The position numbers were made by a program, and so were the translations under genes. Source: Dichetophora obliterata (lineage: Eukaryota; Arthropoda; Insecta; Diptera; Sciomyzidae). Taken from it: a DNA stretch of 64,000 nt. This document shows, in pieces, positions 10,991-22,590 of the stretch (the stretch's first letter is position 1; each line of letters begins with the position of its first letter). The DNA lies in contig OY986438.1 in assembly GCA_963920525.1 (NCBI GenBank), positions 132,685,920-132,749,919 on the forward strand, written 5' to 3'. The notes under the pieces were generated by a model. That model worked only from the letters and a program-made list of their open reading frames with translations. It had not been told where the DNA came from and searched no databases.

Positions 10991-11655
10991 ATCTGAAGTT
11001 AATTTTAATTTAAATTTTTATATGTTTATGGCATACGGGAAAATTCTGCCAATATGAAAGAAACATATAAGAATATGGTAAAACTGTTAATGAGCATAAA
11101 ATATGAAGATCATGACTAAAAAGTTTGTGGATATTAAGATTGAATATTAGTTTATCTAAAAATAATTTTAAGTCAAATTTTTATTTATTTTTTGCATACG
11201 GATATTTCAAAAATGATTTCGGCTCCCTTTTTGTCTTTTTTAATTTTCAGAATTTCTCTTATGAGTAACTATTTGTAATTGTCCATACTGTTTACATCCT
11301 GCAACGTCAAAATACTCGTATCCCAAAATATAAATTTGACTTAAAATTAACTTTACATAAAATAATATCCCATATTGTAATCCACGCAAAATGCCAACGA
11401 TTTTTAAATCACAACAAGCTTTAAAGTCATTATGTTCTTTAACAATTTTAACATATTGATTTTGGGTTATAATCGGGCTCAAGGTCACTGTTTTATATTA
11501 AACAAAATTGTATTTGTTTTTAATATTAATTTTAAAATAATAAATTAAAAGGTCGAAGAAATATCACATTAATTTTTTTATGTTTCTTTCATATTAACGG
11601 AATGTTTCCGTATGCCATAAATATACAAAAATTTTACTTAAAATTAACTTTAGAT
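10991..11655. mobile_element. 665 bp MITE-like element with ~75 bp inverted ends
   Basis: Left arm (about 10991-11068) and right arm (about 11578-11655) pair over some 75 bp, including tatggcatacgg and aatatgaaagaaacata, with scattered mismatches. The outermost bases read atctgaag and, on the opposite strand, atctaaag. I could not identify a convincing target duplication. An 82-codon minus-strand frame inside (11240-11488; includes FKACCDLKIVGILRGL) has no recognised family. Confidence 0.6.
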
Positions 11656-12550
11656 TAAACAATATTGAATTAATATGAATAAAAAAAAACAAAAAAATAA
11701 CGTTAAAAGTCTACTTTCGGCACCTTCACTTACTTATCTATAACTTTGATAGTCTTCCATGAACTTTCTTTATCAGCATCTGATTTTTTTTTTTTTTTTG
11801 CTTAAAGCACTTTTGTTTAAAATGACAAACTGTACTTTTTTTGGTACCTTCGGTTTTTTCTCACTTTTTTAAGGATTTTTTCATTTTATTTTTGACTGAA
11901 AAAAGTCTTTTGTTTTATATTTCTTTCGATTGTGCCGAAATTACTGAATCAATTTGCAAAGCTAACAAACTAAATTAAAAGTAAATTTATATATCTTTAA
12001 ATTGATATTTCTTTAACCAAATCAGTCAATTATTGCTATGAGGCGTTTGTTCGTTATGTTATTAACTTAACGTAAAAGTGTCTTTCATTGGCATATTTAT
12101 GGTGTAAGAAATCCATGTAATGTGTTAGTGATGTGTAATGTGTTAGTCTAAGTATTTTTCTAAACTAGTGAGTAAGCGAAAGAGACAGGAAAGTTGATTT
12201 TGTATGGTGTGATAACTTCAGTGCAAGATTTTTACAATAAAAATTAAAATTTGCTAACACATTTATTTTTTACATCATGGGCACATTTGTCGGTTGCACG
12301 ATTTCTTGAGCTGTATGTGATTATCGTCAAGTGCTTACAAGAAATTTTTTCTGAAATTCTTTCATTGACACTTCGTCTCAAGCAAACCAATAAATGTGCG
12401 CAGTTACGACAAAACAATTAATTTTAACTCAGACAAAATATGTTTAATTAATAAGATGAATATTATGAAGAAAAATTTAACCTTCTAATACTTATTAAAT
12501 AATAAAAACCTTATATTTTTATAAAAACTATTAAGTTTAAAATAAACAAA
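11656..12550. other. AT-rich stretch, no gene seen
   Basis: No frames or repeat ends that I can support. Confidence 0.45.
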
Positions 12551-13182
12551 GTTAATGTTTTTATAGAATTGCCAATTTGGTATATAATAGAAAATTCTTC
12601 CGATAATTATGCACAATATGTAACAGATATTGTTTATCTACTTCGCTGTGTGTTAATGCCCTGTTGAAATGAGAAATTAGTTTCACTTTCCTTTCGGCAG
12701 GATCGTTTACGACAGTGATGCTTTTAAGGACTTGAATGCCCGCACAGTAATCTTCACTCTCGCTCCAAATTGATGGATCAGCGAACAAAAAATTCGTTCC
12801 AATTCGCACCGAAGGAACAAATTTTTAGTTTTCGAAGTAACTAAATTACATAAATCATTGTAGGTAAATAACTTCAGTTCCTGTTAATTGGTATAAACTC
12901 TTTTAGGTGTGGTGGCATTTTCTTCATCATCTTTATGATTGCCGTTGTCTGGGTCGAAGCGAAGCGCCAAAACCATTTTCGTTTTACATCCAAATTTACA
13001 TTTGGATCAAAAAAAGCGAGTCCCACAGTTTCGTGTGATAAGTACCATAAGTGATTTCGTATTTTTCTAATAGTGCTAATAATATTTTTGAATCGTTGTA
13101 CTCAATTATGTCTTTGATCAATTGCAAATCTCGATCTGGCGCTTCGACGACATTGACAGATCTAAGCCAGTATGGAAGGTAA

Positions 13183-13591
13183 CACGGGGGTTAAACGAGA
13201 CAGTACTGTTAAGACAGTGAAAAATACGCATTAGTTGTCAAAGTTTGTGTCTGTGAATAAAAGTCCAGACAGTTGGTAAAACACTTGGCAAGACAGTAGA
13301 CAAAGTAGTAAAAAATTTATATTTTATGATGAAATTTTTGTTAAAACTACGAGCACGCCAAAGTATTGTAAATTTAAAATTAATTCTTTTAAATGTTATC
13401 ATCTTCTGTCATTTGATATGCTTTATATCATTCTACAGTCCTAGAAACTGTCCCGCCAACTGTCTACAAAAAAGTTAAGACAGTGGAGCAGACAATAGCA
13501 GACAGCTGCAAAAGTTAGTGTGTGTGTGTGGGTAAAAATTTGTGAATGTGTTGCGACTGTCTTAACAGTACTGTCTCGTGTAACCCCCGTG
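13183..13591. mobile_element. 409 bp MITE with 37 bp inverted ends inside the hAT-like pseudogene
   Basis: The left end CACGGGGGTTAAACGAGACA continues as gtactgttaagacagt and pairs with the right end with one mismatch in about 37 bp. TAA flanks both ends (13180-13182 and 13592-13594). Coding similarity of the surrounding pseudogene resumes on each side, which proves insertion. The motif gacagt recurs many times in the subterminal regions, as expected for transposase binding sites. The interior contains no ORF. Confidence 0.85.
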
Positions 13592-14360
13592 TAAGGCCGA
13601 ACTAAAAAAAGGCAGACACTACGAAATCCATTCAATTGGCTTGAAGTCATTAGAAATTGTGAGTGAAAAAGGTACATTTTAAGGGAGTACATATATGACT
13701 TTTGACATAAATCTTGCATGCGATGTTGCGCCTCGTGACCTAAATGATGAAAAATTTGGATTGCTACCACCAAAAAAAAAAACAGTGAAAGTTGCTAAAG
13801 TTCTCTGTAATCGTGTCGAATGTGCTCTTTATACAAATATTCGAGACAGAACTTTTTGATACCCTCGCATTTTTCGGTAGAAATATTGCTGGATATATTT
13901 GTATCATCTATCCCAGTGCTAAAATCATTTGTGTTAATGTAATTCCATTCCCGTGCGAAACGTTCGAATATGGCAACTTCTGGCCCGCTTGTTTTCCGAA
14001 ATTAATTTCAAACACAGCCTTTAATAATAATTCAGCAACATGGTGACGACATGGTAACCACAAAAGGCTGCGTTGCAATTTTTGCTCCAGAAAAATCCCA
14101 GCGCCATTATGAGGACCAATATGCGTGGCGGTGGTTGCGAAGCACACTTCTTCCAGCAAATTGACCAAGTTAATTTTTTGTAGGTAACAGTAAATAGTTT
14201 GGGCGATTGCTTCACCAGACCTATTTTCCACTATGGGAATTGCAATTAATTTTTCTACTTTATCTGATGTGATTACGAAAGCCAAACGTTCAACCTTATC
14301 TCTACCAGATATTGCAGGAACTAGTTTTCCATTCCAATGAAGAACAAACGTATGAGGAAT

Positions 14361-14420
14361 CTATTAAAAATTTGTCCTACCCAATAACTAATAATGAAAC
14401 AAAACTTAAAACTAACTTAC
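14361..14420 (-). other. Candidate 60 bp intron in the hAT-like pseudogene
   Basis: On the minus strand GTAAGT (14420-14415) opens and TTTTTAATAG (ending at 14361) closes a 60-base AT-rich segment, the typical size of a small fly intron. It separates LFQ/DYFN coding from IPHTFVLHWNGK. The flanking frames differ by one base, so either the gene is frameshifted here or the segment is a simple insertion. Confidence 0.35.
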
Positions 14421-15384
14421 GTTGAAATAGTCTAAAAATTTTTTGACCTTGGCGCCATCGATATTCATTCCACTGCTTTCGCAGACTTGTGCAATTGAAG
14501 ACAAGCTCTCGAACATCATGACCTTATGCTTTGGCAGTTGCACTGAGAAAGTGTATTGCGAGTGGAGTTGACATATTGCCGGCATCTATGCACGCGATCA
14601 TTTTATCATCTATAAAATATTTTCTTCCACGCAATCTTCTTGGCTGATTTGAACAACGTCCTGAGCGTCCGCCTCCAATTGCATCCGTCGGAAGGGTCAC
14701 TTTATCTCCTACTGTATCGCTATTACTATCGCTGTCATCAAATTCAACGTTTGTTACTGCGACTCTATTATCGAAAATCTTATATTACAAATAAATTGAA
14801 CATTTTTAGTCAAATAAATAACTAAAGTTTTATTTGATTGACACTTCTCTTTACGTTTCTGTTAGTTCTCGAGTCGTTCTGCCTTTCGTTGTTCTTTCTT
14901 TAAGAGACGTTTGTCGATACCAACCATGCTGCCCACACGACCTTCTTCCCGTTGCATTATGAGAAAATCTCGATCTTCTGGGATGGTCATCATGTCGAGA
15001 GCATTGATGTGTGCAATACCAAACAAATAGTCTAAATTTCTCTCAAAATCATGTACGATTTTTTGCTGACTCGAACATGGAAAATTATAACTTTTTTGCG
15101 TAATTCTGCAAACCTCATATAACTTCAACACTTTTGCGAAACATGTTTTTTTACTATGCGTTGGAATTCGAGCTCTCTCCCAGAAGGGCAAAATTTCGTC
15201 GAGCACTTTCATTTATTGTTTTCTTTTCGCAACGCACATTGCAAAAAAAAGAACTGAAGCACTTGCTTTTTTTTTACGGTAATTTTGCTGTTGAATAATG
15301 ATTGTTGAAATCATTAAGACATTTTGAAAGATCTTAGGCCTTCAAAAAGCCTTGTGAAAACTAACAATAAATCAAATATTTTCT

Positions 15385-15690
15385 TGTTTCAGACCCCCTC
15401 CACCCCTTATGCAAGACCTATTTACGGCGTTGATTCGGTTACTATCGATTCTCAAACCTCCAATACAAACGGTATTAAAAAAGGCTATTTTCATTTTTGT
15501 CTGCCACCCTTCTGGTGGTGCCCATACAAACATCACAAAACATAAAATTAAAAAAATGTCTATCATATTTCATACCAAACTGGTCCTATTAATTTTTCTT
15601 CCTCAACATTTCTTCTGAACACACCCAAACCCCATCTCCCACCATTCTGGAGGTCCCCATACAAAAAAAAAAATAACATTGCTCATGTAC
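15385..15690. repeat. Low-copy tandem repeat with CCACCnTTCTGG palindromes
   Basis: Two units about 130 bp apart share ctgccacccttctggtggtg / tctcccaccattctggaggt followed by ccccatacaaa. Each core is a near-perfect palindrome. A weaker related phrase (ccctccacccc) lies near 15396. The style resembles the minisatellite arrays at 20.8 and 53.5 kb. Confidence 0.35.
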
Positions 15691-18309
15691 ACAAAAACGT
15701 GACGCACAGAACAGGAAATATTTTTCATGACGAACATTTTTTGTGACGAGACTCTTAAAGTCTTACCCTCAATATCAAATCGCCGCCAAGGAAGTTTCAC
15801 TAAAACAAATTCGAAACATAATTTTGTTTTTAGCCTTTCAAATGGAAAAGACCCCTTAAAAGTAAAAAATTTCGTCTCTTAGCCTTTAACTAGTAAATAT
15901 CATACATCTTTGTTAATAAGTAATAACAACTTAAGTCTGATCTTAAAGTATCGAGAATTCTTTATTTATTTAGAAGTAAAATTAAAGGATATTTTGGTTT
16001 TGTATCATAACTTTGGCCATGGTTATGATTGAAGCTCTAGATTTTGTGTGTTTGTATTGCTATAAACGTTGACACAGCTGCATTAATAACTCAGTTTTGC
16101 CTTAAGTCGAATTAAAGGGTCACAACTAGTTATTATTTAAAAAAATAATAATTTTTATATTTTGATTTCAAGACTAAACATTTTAGTTAGATTGAAAATT
16201 AAGATCTGAACTACGACCAACCATATGAGGCGCAACTTTGCAGAAGTGGTAATTTTATTTTTTTTTTTCTATTTCAATAGTTGTACACATTTTTCTTTAT
16301 ATTTATTAATTTTAAGTAATAAGGCTTCCTATTAGTCTGATTTAGTTTTTGAGTTCATCAAACCCATATAAACTAAAGTATCGAATATCAAAAAAATTTA
16401 ACAACTTCTTCCTTTACGTACATCGCCTAAATGGAGACAATTCACTGTGAGGCGGCCTGTTTCTCCGAACAAAGAAATATTTCGTGCACCTAAAAGCATG
16501 CAATAAATTACTAAGGCCTCTCGAAGTTCTGTGAATGTGCGTGTTTATGTGAGCATTTATTTGTTGCTATGTGTGCAAATGGGCTGGTAAGTGTGCATGT
16601 TTGCGTGTATGTGGTCAAATGCTTTTAGCTTTTCATGCATTTGCAGCTGCCTTTTATTATCGAATCGAAAATTCGTCTAATTTATGACATTCTAATGGAT
16701 GATGTTTGCCTCTTGAAAGCCACAGCTTAAAATCTACAAATGGTTGTATTAATATCAAAGCTTAAATGTCAGATATCGCTTTCGTTAGCAAAATATCACT
16801 TTAATATGCAAAGAACTGAGTGAGTGGGAAAAAAAAAGAGAACAAGTTTATTACTCTTGTAAAAAAAGAAACTTTTATTTTAAAGAAGAGCTTGAAAACA
16901 AACTTTCAAATACATTGGAAATGCATTCGTATAATATGATTTTAGTAGGGAAAAATTCAAATAAAAAAATTTCAATTTTTAGTCAGTAAACTTGAATTCT
17001 GAAATTTATTGCAAGTAATGCTACTTCTGCGTTGCTCAATAAAGCCAGCTTATGAAATACCATGCCATTTCATTTCTTAAGTATGTATTAAAACATACGG
17101 AATTATTTTATATTAAAAGCTTTTTTATGTATGCGATAATATCCTTTGAATGTTTGAGCGTCCTGTTCTATGTTGTTTATCACCACATAACATTTTATTA
17201 ACAAACACTTAAAAGTTCAATTCAATCATCATAAATGACAGTTATACTGGTTTTCATATGTTTCATGTTATCGTTGATATAAGATATAATTTAAGACCAA
17301 GTCCTGCGTTCTTAAAAAAAAATCAATCGTAAAAACCAAGAAACACCCTTAAAATTGAGTTTCGAATATTTTATGATATTTTAACAATTTCTTACTCGAG
17401 CAATATAAGCTGAATTCCGGACATAAAAAATATTTTTTGGTCATTTAAAGAAGCTAAGGCAGCTTTTGTACTATATTTGGGTTGACGTAGGAAATTTACA
17501 TATTTTTTATATTTGTCGCCATTTCGTTCATGTTGGTGATCTTCAAGACATTTCATAACCACATTGTTCATCATTGAATGTTTATGTTTGTCTGCAGCAT
17601 TTAAACTCAAAATTGAGCTATTACGAATAATAATTTTTAATTCACTTAAATCTGAATCTATTAAGCTATAAAAGAAATTGTTGTTGAAGAGCTATGCAAA
17701 AACAAGCAACTCTTTGAAAATGTGGCGTTTTTCTTGTTGACATCTGCACAAAGAGAGAAATCAAACATGTGTAACATACTTATTTCCTTACTTATGTATA
17801 AAAAATATTCATTGTCTGTTTGTTTGTCCATCTTTAATGTATAAACGACTGAACGGATTGACGTGCAGTTTGGGTTGTGAGATTTTAAAGATCTGGAATT
17901 GGTAATACGAGTATACATTTAAAAAAAAAAACAAGCCAAAAGTTGCATCCTACATATTTAGCTTTAAGCTTACATTGATTAAATAAAAATTTGCAATATT
18001 GAGTCGGATAACAATAACATCATTAATGAGAAAACAAATGAATTTAGCTATTATATAACATTTTAAAATAAAAAAATTGTTTAAATAAGTTTATGAAGTC
18101 TACTCACTTTCACAAGCTAATAGGCATAATTTTTGCTTAATATTGTTTAAAAAATTGTTTAAGCCTAGATAGAATCGAGATCGTAACAAAGAAGTAAACA
18201 ATGTGTACAACAAAAAATCTTTGCAGAATTTTTGTTTTAAATTTATTTATCTCTTATAATTTGCAACATAGTAGAAAAACATTGCTCGAAAGGCAAAAAA
18301 AAAACATGT
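15691..18309. other. AT-rich stretch, no gene seen
   Basis: Contains a GT-rich patch (about 16530-16620) and, at 17800-17925, gtctgtttgtttgtccatct followed by actgaacggattgacgtgca, which resembles tails of dispersed insect repeats. A 72-codon minus-strand frame at 17392-17610 (includes DHQHERNGDKYKKYVNFLRQ) looks somewhat protein-like but is unrecognised. Confidence 0.4.
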
Positions 18310-19150
18310 AATTCCGCTTCTGATCAAGCAGAATTGTGTCTATTAGCGAAAAGTAAGATTTCACAAGATCTCCGAAATACGCTTTAGTTTCCAATTCGAC
18401 TTGTTCATTCGTCACAAATCTCCTTACCTGGAGCCAATTTTTTAATTTTTAAGTTTGAAAACAGATTACAGTCGCTGGGGCCAAATCTGGATAATACTGG
18501 GGATGAGGAAATAGTACGAAACTAAATTCGTGCAATTTGGCCATGGTTTGGATCGATTTGTGAGCTGGAGCGTGGCTTCACAAAAAGATGATTTTTTATT
18601 TCGATAAATGGAGCCGTTTGTTTGCGATTTTATTCTTCAATAGGTCCAATAATTCGCAGTAATAGTCGCTGTTGATTGTTTTTCCTTTTCTCAAATATTC
18701 GTGGAACAAAATTTCACTTGAATCACAAGAAACAGACGTCAACTCCTTTCCGGCCGTTTGTTGAGTCGTCGTTCACTTTGGTGCATTTCCACTAGGACTT
18801 ACCCACTCTTTTGCTGGTTCCTTAAATTCTGGTGTATAGTCGTGGATCCATGTTTCATCTGTGGTCACAATTAATTTAAAACATGTTCAAACATTGTTGG
18901 AAAGTGCGAACACGTTCATGTTTTTAGTTGATTGTTAACCCATCTTGCAGTCAGCTTTGTCATACCCAAATGTTTTTGTAAAATTGAGTTCACTGACCCT
19001 ACGGCTATAGCTATCTAACACACTTTCATTTTTGGATTATCTAATCGAAATTGTAGATTTTTTCCAATAAATTCTGGTCACTGTTTTTGGTGCTAGCCCA
19101 GCGTGTTCATCTTTTGTGCTGATTCGACCTCTTTTGAACGATGCAATCTA
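18310..19150 (-). pseudogene. mariner (DD34D) transposase, inactivated
   Basis: On the minus strand the N-terminal third shows FKRGRISTKDEHAGLAPKT, with the FkRGRtS pattern of mariners. The catalytic core shows TTDETWIHDYTPEFKEPAKE, TTQQTAGKELTS, GKTINSDYYCELLDLL, APAHKSIQTMAKLHEF and YYPDLAP. The C-terminus shows TNEQVELETKAYF and LVKSYF. The first Asp (TTDETW) survives. The second (QDNAP in relatives) is replaced by a stop and SH, and the third (APSD) reads APAT. Several stops and shifts are present. I could not find terminal inverted repeats, so the element boundaries are unknown. Confidence 0.8.
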
Positions 19151-19825
19151 ATATTTTACGGTTGAATATGACAAAACAGCTTAACAATAATAGTTATCGA
19201 GCTTTTTCTTTTTGTTTCTTTCACACTTTTGTTACACAAAAAGCAATGCTTAATCAAGGCACGAAATTCTTCTTTATTCATTTTTATAACAGTACCAAAA
19301 GTTGTTTAACTTTGTACACTATAACGTCATAATTCATTGACAAATCGATCTGACATTCATGTTGTGTTCATGTTCAGGTTTCCACCCGTCAAAAATGTTA
19401 TGATTTGAAGAGTGGTGGTGCCGTCACTTGGAGACCGGCAGCATCTTGTTCGCCCAATAGTAAACAAACGGCATACTCGCGAAATAACTCTTTGGTTACT
19501 AAATATAAATTTTTTAGTTGAGCCTTCTAAATGAGGAAAATTATTATTTATAAAGTTAACGAAAAAGTTACCCTGAAATATAAAATCTTTATTGTCTAAA
19601 TTCAAATAAAGTTTGATTATATTACAGTTTTGAAACTATAAAGTCACATCTCAAAGAAAATCCAAATGACTTGTAGCTAAATCGTTCCAAAATATCAATA
19701 TCTGAACATTAGCTTATTCAAGATATGATATAATAATTATTAATAAATTTTTGTTAATTATTATAAAGCTCATATTGGCAAATCTACAGGAAAGTCAACA
19801 GTGACCAAAATATTTAATTTTATTT

Positions 19826-20614
19826 ATCCATTTACCGCCGAAATGTGATTTCGTTGGCTGATTTTGATGATTTTTTCAGGAATTGATTTTTTGCTTCCAA
19901 AATCACAAATTCTGAGTTTAGAAAAAATCAAAGTTCTGTTATTCCGGAAAAAATGTCCAACATGACTTTTTAAAATAACTTAATTTAAAATATGTCTTCA
20001 GAAATAAACTTCAGAATTAATTAAAAAAAAAATCAGCAAAATTGAACTATTAGCTCACTAGCTACAAGCTCTCAAAAACTGTAGACTCGATTTACTCGAA
20101 ACACCATTTTTTCTCTCACACCTTTTTTGCACCCAATGCAATAAAATAAAATAAAACAGATTAGTATTTCAGAGAAAATAATTAACTTTTACTTGAACAA
20201 AGACTAAACAAAATGTATTGGAGCGATTTTTATATCTGGTGTTTTTAAAGCAACATCATTTAAAAAAAAAATATCTAAGTATTTCAAAGGTTGAAAGATC
20301 ACTTGAAGTGGAGCTTTTTTTTGCTGAGCTTTAGTTCGACCTTTTGGTTTTTCATTTCAGTCATAATTTGCTAAATAGCAGCTTTGTTTATGTTTAGTAA
20401 ACTGTTGAAAAAAATGTCTAAAAAGTTGATTTTTTTTAGTAGCTCTAAAGGTACTTCTCCCTTTAAGAAAATTCAAAAGTTTATTAGCTGCCTAGAAAGT
20501 AAATAGGTTCAACTTTGTCTTCTCCCCAAATTTGAAGTCAAAAGCTCAACGCGTTGATTTTTGAGATTTTTTTAATATAAGCGTTGCTTTAAAGCAACGC
20601 CGGCATTTAATGGG
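19826..20614. mobile_element. Possible piggyBac-like non-autonomous element
   Basis: The right end reads GCCGGCATTTAATGGG followed by TTAA (20615-20618), very like the right end of the piggyBac copy at 63841-63862. A diverged counterpart on the left, TTTATCCATTTACCGCCG (19823-19840), could be the other end. A perfect 20 bp palindrome, GCGTTGCTTTAAAGCAACGC (20581-20600), abuts the right end. The left end is weak, and no coding sequence lies between. Confidence 0.35.
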
Positions 20615-20795
20615 TTAAAAACGTATTATTGTATAAAATTATCTAAAAGAAACATTTTAATTTTATTAATTTAAGCAACTTATGCATAAATTCGTGTACC
20701 ATGATGATCAAATCGCCAACACTGTTTCAAAAATGTAGCTTTTCCTTCTCGTAAATGTTTAGAAAATGCTTCGTAAACTTTTTGTTTTATTAAAA

Positions 20796-21215
20796 ACTAG
20801 GTGAACCCGGTGTGCTTCGCTACTCCCCTCGTTATAAAATAAAATTAAAAGTATTTATATATTTTTCACGCCATCGAATTTTCGAAATAAGTCTACCCCA
20901 GCGCCACCTACCGTGTCCATTTATACACAAATTATTTTCTTATGATCAAACAAACATACATTCTGAATTTCAGTTAAATTGGTCCATAAATTCAAATTTT
21001 CGATATAAGTCCAACCCAGCGCCACTTATCGGGTCCATTTATACACAAATTATTTTCTTATGATCAAACAAACATACATTCTGAATTTCAGTTAAATTGG
21101 TAAATAAATTCAAATTTTCGATATAAGTCCACCCCAGCGCCACCTATCGGGCCCAGCCGTTTTGGAGTCCATACGTTACATACATACACACATCCTATTT
21201 TATATATATAGATAG
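20796..21215 (+). repeat. Dispersed repeat with ~125 bp tandem units, CTAGGTGAACCCGG...TATATATAGAT
   Basis: Starts with aactaggtgaacccggtgtg. It contains three copies of a unit with ataagtcc[a]cccagcgccac, with two long near-identical stretches (cacaaattattttcttatga onward) about 125 bp apart. It ends cagccgttttggagtccata, then tacatacacacatcc and ttttatatatatagat. The same head and tail styles occur at 45907-46320 and 53540-55385, so this is one family of elements with interchangeable internal minisatellites. Short plus-strand frames here are products of the repeat, not genes. Confidence 0.7.
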
Positions 21216-21591
21216 ATGGAAGACATTGGATAATAAAAAAATGATTAAGGCAAGGAAAGGACTAAATATTAAATTTGTTTTTTTAATTACTTATTTTTAT
21301 AATTCCTTAACCCTAGAGAAATAATCATATTTTACACACGTTGTTGGTAATCTACGTCGGATCAGCATAGTCTAGTTTTAAACTTTTTTTGAAAATAATA
21401 TAAAGCGGACCACCTCCAAGTTTTATTTTAGATAGTTTTAGAGCTTTATAAATATAAAAACACAGAAATTTAAACTTTAGTTTGTAGTGTTTAAATTCTT
21501 TTAAAATATTTTAAGTATCTCATTTTGGACCTTATATACATTTAGTCAAAAAGTTTAATTTTATTTTAAATAAAAACATAAAACATTCGTC

Positions 21592-21672
21592 ATGGTTAAA
21601 TACGTTTGGTTATTAACTGCTTCTTTATGTGTGCAGTTTGGTTTATGTGCTTCTTTACAAAACGAAGGCTGA
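21592..21672 (+). CDS. Short ORF with a classical signal peptide; possible secreted-peptide gene or its remnant
   Basis: ATG at 21592 opens 26 codons. The peptide starts MVKYVWLLTASLCVQFGLCA, with one Lys, a hydrophobic core and a small-residue cleavage site after LCA, then SLQNEG and a TGA at 21670-21672. The frame shifted by one base stays open and runs to a plausible 5' splice site (CG|GTAAGC at about 21689), with a 3' splice site (ATCAG) near 21750 and a stop soon after. TATATA stands near 21534 and an AT-rich leader precedes the ATG. This is the pattern of small secreted peptides of flies, such as accessory-gland or antimicrobial peptides, with one short intron. The early stop means it may be a pseudogene or may splice elsewhere. 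Chance is not excluded. Confidence 0.3.
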   Translation: MVKYVWLLTASLCVQFGLCASLQNEG

Positions 21673-21852
21673 ACTTGGTGCAAGACACGGTAAGCAATAC
21701 ATTTTTCCATATCAAAAAAATTTTGTTGCTCGTTTCTTTCACGACGATCAGCCTTTGTTTCGTTTTACATAAAGATGCAGTAAATAGTTTAAACTCAAAA
21801 AATAAAAAAAATAATAAAATATATTAAAGAAAGTTTTCCATATGACCTTCTT

Positions 21853-22249
21853 ATTTATTACGTTGATTTTCTATGATTTAAATATAAATTCTAAATGTTT
21901 GATAGTTTCATTCATACTTGATTTTAAATACAAATTCTAGTTGCTTGATAGTTTGAAACCGTGTATTGAACTTTAGGTCAGGTTTCTATTTTTCTAACGA
22001 ATTTTTCCATGTAGCAGGCCCGAAATTGCAATAAAATCAGCTAGTGATATTTTCCTTTTCATATTGAAAATGGTGTTGTTGTTTCTTTGGAAAAATTCGT
22101 TAGAGCAATTAATTGTTCTAACCTGACCTGAAGCTCAGTAATCGGTTTGAAACTATCAAACAACTAGAATTTGTATTTAAAATCAAGTATGATTTAAACT
22201 ATCAAACATTTAGAATTTATATAGAAATCATAGGAAACCAACATAAAAT
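21853..22249. repeat. Long hairpin (fold-back): two ~160 bp arms, 76 bp loop
   Basis: Left arm 21853-22010 and right arm 22087-22249 are inverted copies at roughly 85-90% identity by eye. Shared blocks include aattctaaatgtttgatag, ttgattttaaatacaaattc and ctaacgaatttttcca. The motif tttgatagttt occurs twice per arm. No target duplication is obvious. A transcript through this region would fold into a long double strand. Confidence 0.75.
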
Positions 22250-22252
22250 ATA

Positions 22253-22400
22253 TTAATTTAAGCAAGAAATGCAAAGTTCAACTTTGTGCTCTTTACATAT
22301 ATTTGAATCACATGTCTTGCACGCAATCTTTAATATTCGTTGTTTTGTAGAAGGACAAAAGCATGGTATAACTAGACAAGGTAATATTAGGTGCTCCCTT
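22253..22400 (-). pseudogene. piggyBac transposase C-terminal cysteine-rich fragment
   Basis: The minus-strand frame ends CFCPSTKQRILKIACKTCD, SNICKEHKVELCISC and then a stop. The spacing C-x-C, C-x2-C, C-x3-H, C-x2-C is that of the zinc-binding tail of piggyBac transposases. The frame continues upstream to 22510 without recognisable similarity. No other part of the gene is nearby, so this is an isolated remnant, joined directly to the hairpin at 21853-22249. The two may belong to one element. Confidence 0.5.
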
Positions 22401-22590
22401 TCGTAGTGCCAGAGAACTGTCAAAACCAGCCATTTTGCTATTTTACGAATGAAAAGGCAAACATATAAACCGCCGACTAATTGAATTGAAAAATGTGTTT
22501 TTAGTGGCAATAAAGTTAAAAAAAATCGATTTTAAATGATTTAATTATTTTTTGTTATAATTTTGACTACTTAATTTTGTTAACATTTTG

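Larger units (their letters stand above)
12561..15212 (-). pseudogene. Decayed hAT-like transposase gene
   Basis: Pieces of one protein lie in order on the minus strand. The N-terminal piece (15212-14862) has ILPFWERARIPT and LDYLFGIAHINALDM. The next (about 14800-14440) has RGRKYFIDDKMIACID and GHDVRELVFN. Then (14345-13930) come VLHWNGK, VEKLIAIPIVENRSGEA, VCFATTATHIG and LPCRHHVAELLLKAVF. Next (about 13900-13595) are DYREL, HRMQDLCQKSYMYSLKMYLF and LFLVRPY. After a MITE (13183-13591), the C-terminal part (13175-12561) has NHLWYLSHETVGLAFFD, DNGNHKDDEENATTP and VVNDPAERKVKLISHFN. The family, as I recall it from arthropod genomes, carries D-T-T-x-x-N and C-R-H-H motifs comparable to the D and CxxH of hAT transposases. 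Here the first Asp reads Ala. Several frameshifts and stops leave no functional protein. Confidence 0.65.
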
